Source of the DNA: Haemonchus contortus
Lineage: Eukaryota; Nematoda; Chromadorea; Rhabditida; Trichostrongylidae
NCBI GenBank assembly: GCA_000469685.2
Contig: LS997562.1
Span: 23,923,802 to 23,987,801 of the forward strand
Direction of reading: 5' to 3'
DNA length: 64,000 nucleotides
Shown here: positions 57,801 to 64,000 of the stretch, one piece after another
Numbering within the stretch: the first letter of the stretch is position 1
Layout of the letters: each line of letters starts with the position of its first letter
Translations under genes and position numbers: made by a program
The notes under the pieces: model-generated
Seen by the model: only the letters and a program-made list of their open reading frames with translations
What the model was told of the DNA's origin: nothing
Databases searched by the model: none

Positions 57801-60462
57801 TTTAAAGATATGGTTCAAGAATGGATCAGAATGAGCCTGAAGTTCGTCAGCTCTGCCCACTATGACTCGAGCGGCAGGATTAGTCGACCTTGATTTCTTA
57901 CTACACCCTCCCTAAGCTGGACGTCGTCATGACATCGCTGCGTTACCTCTCAACAAAACTCAAAATTCTTTCCCAGCCAGCGACCTGAGCGAACCTGATC
58001 ATTAATGGTGTCTTCAAGTAAAGGAGCAAAATCGGGGACCAGGGGACAACTGTAGGGCTCTAAAGAGCTCATGCTGCACGAACGTCACATATCGTCTCTT
58101 CCAGCGTTTGAGTCTCACTTGCAAGAGTGAAACTGCTAAAAATCACTTTCAAAACTGTAACTCCGCACATATCAGCAATGCTTTACACCGAGAGACGCAG
58201 AATTCCTTTCCCCTCCTTCGGTCGTCGAAGTTCAAAGAGCAGCTAACGTCCTTCTTAACGGGCAGCACTTGTTCTCGAGTACCAGTCGTCGGCAATGAGA
58301 GAGCTTTGTGGGTTTCGACGCCGTTGACATCACTTACAGCTGTGGTAATGAGCTTCCCATCAAGCTCAGCACTCACAAAAAAATAGCGCCGAGTAAGAAA
58401 TGAGATGAAACGAGCAGTAAAGCAGCTGCGTAGAACGGACACACTTGTCATAACCCAATGACCACTACGCCTGCTTTTTGACTTTTTCACGAACTCGATC
58501 GAAGAAATTGAGGTGGCACCATACAATCTTTAGAATCAGGGTTCAAACTGGTAAGGTGCATTGTGGTACGCGATATAAAAACTCACCCGAGTGTAAGGCA
58601 GAGTCCGACAGGTAGAGGCATTCGTTCTGATTTTACGTATTTCACCGAAACGACTAGAATATTTTGTCGATCCACTCGACACACCGGGAATGTATGTTCG
58701 GTCACCGAATCCGTATGATTTGATTCATTGGCACTTTGGCGAATTCTGTAAATAAAACTTTTCAGTCAAACATGTAAACAGCTTCAAAAACATTTCCACG
58801 TACGGGAAATAATGGCCTTTAATTGTGTGCCATGCATCAAATCGGGCTCCGTGAAGATAACTCTGGTACATCCTAGCCAAAGCTAGAAGGGAGGATGATG
58901 GACTGGTTTTGGGGGAGAGGACCGATTCTCAAAGCGCGATGCGGCGCTTGTAAGTAGAAATGGGCCACCTTGGTGTACCCTCCAGGTACCTACTTCTGAA
59001 TAAAGGCAGGTAGCACCCACGCGGAGTTTCACTAGCGTCATCTGCCGTCTCGTTGATTATCGATTTCCATAAGCGAGCACCAGTCCCTGTCGCGATCCAC
59101 GGGGATTATGGGTGTAATGGATGACTTGTTATCTCCAGATGATACTATCAATCTACATCTACTGCCATTTATCACTAGTAAACAAAAAGTATTTACAAAA
59201 CAAAAAACAAGTTTCGAGTTACATACAGACTCAAACCACGTCTGAGGTCGGCGCTAAGGCTTGTGATGAAGAAAAATCTGGGCCAGAAAGTAGTGGAACT
59301 GTACCGGTCTAAACACTGTCTACCTACTGATTACAGTATGAAGTGTTTTTGTTTGTTTTCTGAACACAAACACGTACCTATATGTGCAGCTGACACCATC
59401 AGGCATACGACCGTTCAATGTAGAAATCCATGCGTTCAGCTGCGAAAAATGAAGATGAGATCTGATAGCGTTCTTTAGAAACAACGGAGCAAGACCCTAA
59501 AAAAATGTGATTCAAAATACAATTTAAAAAAAATATTTGAAAATGAATGATGTACACGAAAGGGAAAAATAAACGGAAAAATGTAAAGTATTTACCATTT
59601 GTTGTGAATTCCATTCACGACGAATCGTCCACAACTCAATCGGAACTGCACGTGAACATTTCTCGCCACATGATGAATGTACAATGATTGTCTGAAAAAA
59701 GCATAATTGTTTTCCCGAAAAATGTTAATAAACAACAAACAAATAACTAAATAACAAACAAAAAAGCGGCAGTTCTGCCTCCTAGTGGCAGGAACGGTTT
59801 TGACCACATTTTCGATTATCATTATTTCTTTCTTGTCAGATAACCTCCAAGTTTGGTCCTCCCACGTGTTATTTGAAGTGAATCTTCCGAATTCCCATTG
59901 TATTCAGCCCTTTTCACCTCAAAAAATAGTGAAAATATAGCTCCTAGGAGCTATTCCACTTCATCTCTGAGCGCTAGAACGCAGAGAAGGATGGGCCGGG
60001 GGTCTTGCAGGCCTGTAGTGGTGCCTATAAGAAACGCTTCGTACCCAGGGGTTGCAGTTTTTTTGCCAACGCCTGACAGAGGAGGAGCACCGGGATGGAT
60101 GAGGTGGAGAACTTTGGAAAAACCTGGGTTGGGAGAAGAACTAACCCATTATTATTCAAAAATGTAAGGGGTGGCGCTCTGGGACACTATGTTGCCTTCT
60201 ACTTCTCTCCCCACCAACTACATTTCCACCCATATAAGCGGCTTTTACAGGCAAGCTGAAATTCTACCTTTTTTTGGAACGTTCTCGCTGGAATTCAATT
60301 GAAAAATCCAAGTTCCAATGATCCCACCTCAATGTGTACGACATTCGGCTGAACCTTTTCGATTGGTCGTGGTTTGATTTCGTCTCCTTCCGATGATCCT
60401 CCGACAGCAGTACGTGCAGCTGCGATGAGCTGCACGATTTCGTACGTCAATTCGTCGCTCAT
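51848..60462 (-). CDS. Atossa/FAM214 (ATOSA/ATOSB) homologue (13 exons)
   Basis: Exons in gene order: 60328-60462, 59596-59691, 59378-59496, 58587-58745, 56423-56524, 54887-54977, 54673-54831, 54562-54614, 54343-54488, 53803-53921, 52888-52956, 52626-52789, 51848-52034. All phases match, giving 532 residues. About residues 46-116 are a conserved block (ELWTIRREWNSQQ). About 306-400 contain LLGNFEESALNGRL and ATGAFSSPH, the DUF4210 region. About 394-470 contain RRGYRIPKQGTIQATLFNPQ and FIRQRTF. The C-terminus has LYLHTDVRMLF and ends LPRHPRYSPK, the Chromosome_seg region. Length is close to human ATOSB. In flies, atossa acts in the nucleus to raise expression of metabolic genes in migrating macrophages; a nuclear regulatory role here is an inference. 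The start Met could lie further upstream. Confidence 0.9.
53224..53751. mobile_element. TTAA-flanked MITE in atossa intron 10
   Basis: TTAA at both ends. The termini are AGGCACCGTTTACGGAAAA and the inverse of AGGCACTGTTCACGGAAAA. The interior shares the GGGTACCCTTTTT start with 26819-27319. Confidence 0.75.
55610..55860 (-). repeat. SINE family 1 copy in atossa intron 5
   Basis: Minus-strand head GGTGGTGTGGTGGCAGATGG. Body blocks AGAATCGTGCTGGCGTTTTT, GCCAGCCGATGTGTAAGTC and CTTTTACCCTCCTGGATGAG are present. Confidence 0.75.
57180..57365 (+). pseudogene. Decayed transposase-like fragment in atossa intron 4
   Basis: Read with one frame shift, the plus strand gives QHRCLASLKTALCHEWDNLD followed by LPERLKKAVIGSMLKRAKG and a stop. 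The order (a Leu-Lys helix, an EWD/N motif, then a basic Arg-Leu-...-Val-Ile ending) resembles the extreme C-terminus of mariner/Tc1 transposases. No DDE/D residues are visible, so this is a weak assignment. Confidence 0.3.
58804..58902 (-). CDS. Candidate cassette exon of the atossa homologue
   Basis: A 99-nt open stretch in intron 3 has an acceptor (AAAACCAG) and a GTACGT donor. It starts and ends in exactly the phase needed to sit between exons 3 and 4. It would insert 33 residues including ALARMYQSYLHGARFDAW. The acceptor lacks a long pyrimidine run, so inclusion is uncertain. Confidence 0.3.
59035..59115 (-). mobile_element. RTE 3' end fragment in atossa intron 3
   Basis: Minus-strand remnant of the RTE pol ending (a WRS.MEIDNQRDGR-like reading) that aligns with the last ~80 bp of the copy at 5466-5805 (plus-strand CTCGTTGATTATCGATTTCC versus CCGTTGATCATCGACTTCC). 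Confidence 0.5.
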
Positions 60463-61205
60463 ACTCGTTGGTTGTTTATCACTGGATTGAGTGAGAGCAC
60501 ACAGAAAGCGTACACGCAATACCCGTAATATAAGCACCGGACACTTCGATGTGCCCCGCTAAATCGTCATCGACGTACGTCTCAGTTTTAACGATACGGT
60601 AGGCATCTACCTTTTCTGAAAATACGTACTATAACGACATATATCCATCACGTAAATGAAAACGACACGGAAGTACGCAATAGGCACAACAAGCAGAAAT
60701 GACGACTTGTTTTCGAGTTGGTTGGACAAAACTACTAGTAATTCCCGAGCAAATAGCATAGACAAGACGGTGGTCTAGCACGAAATGGCAAAATTGTAGC
60801 ATGATTAACCAAGTATCAAAACGACGAATCGAACAGTGGAATGAGGTAATTGTACTGAGAAGTGAATCACAGTTAAATCACGGCACAAGAGCATTATTAG
60901 CACACTTTTCAGATCCCTTTGCCTTCAAATCAACACATAGACCATATTTGGGAAACTGGCTTGTCAATAGTACAGTAATTTTATTACAAAACTCTGATTT
61001 TCAATACACTGACTTTCACAATTCGATGTTAACATTAAAAACGCGCTTAAATAATACCCCATGGGAGCCCGAAAACAAATTGATCATATGGCGCACTCCG
61101 AATATTATTAAAATTCAGAGGAAATCATAATACTCTGAGAGCAAACCAGTAAATAGTTGATTACGATAGTTTAGAAATTCTATCACAACCTTGAAAATAA
61201 AAATT
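60463..61205. other. Upstream region of the atossa gene; unrecognised ORF
   Basis: Probable promoter side of the atossa homologue, with no TATA box seen. An ATG frame of 109 codons on the plus strand (60801-61130) has no recognised motif, signal peptide or promoter, and may be chance. Confidence 0.3.
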
Positions 61206-61209
61206 CAAC

Positions 61210-61505
61210 CCTAGAATGGTTTGTAAGGCCTTTTCGAAGGTAACAATCCCGCTTCTAAGATGTGCCCTGCATTCGGCTTCCATTCAAAATCGTAGTGACA
61301 TATTGAATGCGCATGTGGTCTATACAAAGACTTACGAGGGGTAGCCGATGTACAAGTCAATGCTTTTGCCTCCCAGACGAGCTTGGTGCCAAATAATCGA
61401 CCCCAACCGAACCTAAGGCTCGGCTGGACAAGGCGGACATCGGGATTCGAACCAGTGACCATGCGGAAGATAGTACTCCACTTGCCACTGCGCTACCTCT
61501 GCCAA
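61210..61505 (-). repeat. SINE family 1, full-length minus-strand copy
   Basis: Minus-strand head GGCAGAGGTAGCGCAGTGG with B-box GGTTCGAATCCC. All body blocks are present to GGGCACATCTTAG. Confidence 0.8.
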
Positions 61506-62239
61506 TGTAATTATAGTTGAAGATTATTTCATTATTAAGTAATTTGATCAATAGTTCACGAAATAAGCATTCAATTAACGAAAATTTAAAAACTAATTAA
61601 AACATTATATCAGCTTGAATGATTTTTCATGAAAGTATGCAACCATTTAATCGACCAAAGATGCAAAATGAGTCGAAGACCGATCATTGGGAAATTTATA
61701 GCTCGAGAAGGCCTTAACATCTCCATCTTAAGAAATATGAACTGAGTGGTCAATTTTTAAACCCATTAATTACCCTCCCCAATTTTCCACAAGGAACTGG
61801 TTCTGAACGTGAAACTCGGAACATGGCACCTTCTTGTGCTCAGAAAAATGGCTATTTACAATTTTCTTGACAGCCACTTTATGTCACACATTAAACTTTA
61901 GCATTAGTGCTTGATTTATGTCCATTAACCGATTATTCCTTCAATTTTCTATCCCTCAGAAATGTCCACCATCACTTTCACATAGCGAACATTGGTCTCA
62001 CGATGAATTACTGCGATAAAAGTGGCAAGTAAACTACTAGTATTGGCAGTGCACGTACAGCATTTGCAACTATAAAGCTGGGCGAGAGTTCCATACTTCC
62101 ACGGTCCCATGGACGATTGCCTTTGGTAATAGAGCAGTTTTGGTAGCCTTTGATGCTGTATAAAAGCCTGATAAGGGCAGATTTCGAAAAATTGAATAGT
62201 GTTCCTCTTTAATTGTTTTCTATACTACAATAATTACGC
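61506..62239. other. No recognised feature
   Basis: AT-rich, no credible coding segment. TATAAAAG at 62158 has no ORF behind it. Confidence 0.35.
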
Positions 62240-62515
62240 AGAGACGAGCGGGGAGAAAGGGAGGTCGGATGGTGCCAAGTGGCACTACCATGCGCATAGT
62301 CTAGGATCGGAACACTGATCAATACCCGTTCAGGTCGGCCAAGCATCCCATATCTCTGGGGGCCAGGGAAATGGTACCGAATTCGCCTGCGTAATAAAAG
62401 AACTGATTTGAACATCGGCTAGCCACGCAACTAATTGCATGGGTCATATACGCACTCAAACGCCACTATGATTCTGAATGGAAGATCAGTGTTAGGGCGT
62501 ATCCCAAAATCAAAT
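62240..62515 (+). repeat. SINE family 1 copy
   Basis: Head GGTGCCAAGTGGCACTACC with a worn B box. The body has GGCCAAGCATCCCATATC, AATGGTACCGAATTCG and the TTGCATGGGTCATATACGC block. Confidence 0.7.
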
Positions 62516-62608
62516 TAATCAAAGTCAAAAATCTTTGACTTTTCTGTCCTACATGATACTTCGTTGGTCCTGTAGGAGTACTGAAGAGCTGCGATCTAGA
62601 AGCAGATC

Positions 62609-63006
62609 ATGAACAAGAGGCAGTTCCCAGAAGCTCCTGTCGCGTTTGCCTTTTTTGACGGCCAAGCTTCCGAATTTACTAGGAATACTCGTTCAAAACA
62701 AAGTACTCCCCCGACGAAAATGAGTTTTTGCATGTTCGAGTAAGTGAATGAATGAAATGAAGTTGAAGAATGAATGACGTGAGGTGTAGATTTACGTAGC
62801 CACACACTAGAATCTCCCTATGCGCACGAGTTGCACTTTATGGAGGCTATCACTAGGCGGTACGAGATTTCGAAGTTCAACCAAACGCCTGACATCGCTT
62901 CTACGTAAACATACTACTTTCCAGGGGCATTCCAATTATAAAAGCATTAATTGAATGCTCTAAGAAGAATTCTACAAGTACAGTAGTACTTGTTACTAAA
63001 TTCTGA
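62609..63006 (+). CDS. Small two-exon coding candidate, unknown function
   Basis: Exon 62609-62739 ends at a perfect GTAAGTG donor. Exon 62925-63006 follows an ACTTTCCAG acceptor, and the split codon GA|G keeps frame. The 70-residue product has a polar Arg/Lys/Ser/Thr N-terminal half (NTRSKQSTPPTK) and an aliphatic C-terminal half (GIPIIKALIECSKKNSTST, then VVLVTKF). The frame continues open upstream to a possible acceptor (GATCTAG) at 62599, so more 5' exons may exist beyond the SINE. I recognise no family. Confidence 0.35.
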
Positions 63007-64000
63007 AGGAGAGAGAGGTGAAAATAGGGCGAACGCTGCAACGAAAACAAGTGAAGTCACTTACAAAGAGACGGATCGAATCTTTCCAGGGTGGATCGAC
63101 TTCTCCATCCTTATGAAGATAGATAACTGGCATCAGGAGTGGAAAGAAAGTAAAAGCACCCAGATGGGGCTGCAGCATACTACCTTCGTACATCGAGTCG
63201 AAAGATACTAGTTAACGGTATTGAAGGAGAATGAAGGGGGTGGTGTTTTGGAAAACACCCGACATTGTACATTTTTTCCCGTTTGGAAAGGTCACATTTC
63301 CACTTTTTATCCACGGAGGGGGGATGGGAGGGGGTGGACAAAAAGCGTGCATTCAGGGTCAACAAATGTGACAAGAATAACAGCAAAGACTTTAGAGTAA
63401 CTATGATTTAGTAGTGCTACAGTAATCCTTGAAGTTCTACGACTTCCTTCTCGGGAAGCTCACATTCCCCCAGCAGACGAAAACAGCTCAAGATGCACTG
63501 ACTTGTTTATACACATGCATTTGAGGTCGGTCAACGAAAACAGGAATATTTACGAAAACGCGTCTACCCAAAAGGAACAGAGAACCAGAGTTCTCTATGG
63601 TCCCTTCCACTTATCGATAAACGGATTTGGGACGCGCCATACATTCGCTTCACCCTTGGGATCTAATATTAACACGTCTACTTACAAGTCATTGAGGAGT
63701 GAACTCTTCTGACGGCGGAGACCACTGCCTCTTTACGGAAACCTCCTGAAACCTGGCTGACGTTATGTTACTACCGCCATCGATCCACCAGGCAATGCAA
63801 TTGAGATGCGGCGCCTCTAACTGCTATACCTTAAGAGACTGATCTGATCGTGTGAGGGAGTCGTATACCGTATAGGGACAAATTACTACCGTTCGCTGTG
63901 TTCTAGCCCTTTACTGTCGAACAGGGAACTAAAAACCGCTGTGTTCTTCGAGTTGTTTTCGTATTCGCATTACGACGCTATTGACCAGGAAATCGTCTGG
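63007..64000. other. No recognised feature
   Basis: Short frames only, none with motifs or convincing splice sites. It includes the 3' flank of the preceding candidate. Confidence 0.35.

Noticed and set aside
58149..58526. 125-codon minus-strand frame in atossa intron 4
   Set aside because: No ATG and no family recognised. Exons 4 and 5 join in phase without it. It may be part of an unidentified decayed element.

Overview
The window looks like genomic DNA from a nematode, most likely a clade V (strongylid or hookworm-like) parasite. This is an inference from four things: small multi-exon genes with GTAAGT/TTTCAG splice sites; splice acceptors placed directly in front of start codons, as in spliced-leader trans-splicing; a tyrosinase fused to four ShK domains, an architecture typical of nematodes; and RTE-type retrotransposon tails of the kind common in hookworms. 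Gene density is low, and most of the sequence is repeats or unrecognised non-coding DNA.

Layout. 0.7-1.4 kb (+): a two-exon gene for a short membrane protein with a long arginine/serine tail. Most of it lies in one arm of a roughly 4-kb inverted duplication (808-4775), and the other arm carries a broken copy. 5.5-8.6 kb: an RTE retrotransposon tail, a small TATA-driven ORF for a possible secreted cysteine-containing peptide, a TTAA-flanked MITE and a hairpin element. 9.5-11.0 kb (-): a complete two-exon Pmp3/UPF0057 small membrane protein. 11-38 kb: a long repeat-rich stretch with many tRNA-derived SINEs, four kinds of fold-back or inverted-repeat element, MITE copies and a non-LTR retrotransposon tail. 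It has few credible genes: one possible peptide-precursor exon near 12.1 kb and one TATA-associated small ORF at 36.5 kb. 38.1-49.0 kb (+): an 18-exon tyrosinase with a signal peptide, both copper sites, four C-terminal ShK domains and a Gly-rich tail (753 residues). 51.8-60.5 kb (-): a 13-exon homologue of atossa/FAM214 (532 residues), convergent with the tyrosinase. 62.6-63.0 kb (+): a small two-exon coding candidate of unknown function.

The genes do not form an operon or pathway. The tyrosinase is probably secreted and acts in cuticle or eggshell cross-linking. The atossa homologue is probably a nuclear regulator. The Pmp3 protein is a small integral membrane protein. Their introns are loaded with the same SINE and MITE families found between genes. 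The exon models for the tyrosinase, the atossa homologue and Pmp3 were built by hand from splice consensus, and the reading frame closes through every junction; no transcript data were available. Boundaries of repeats are approximate.
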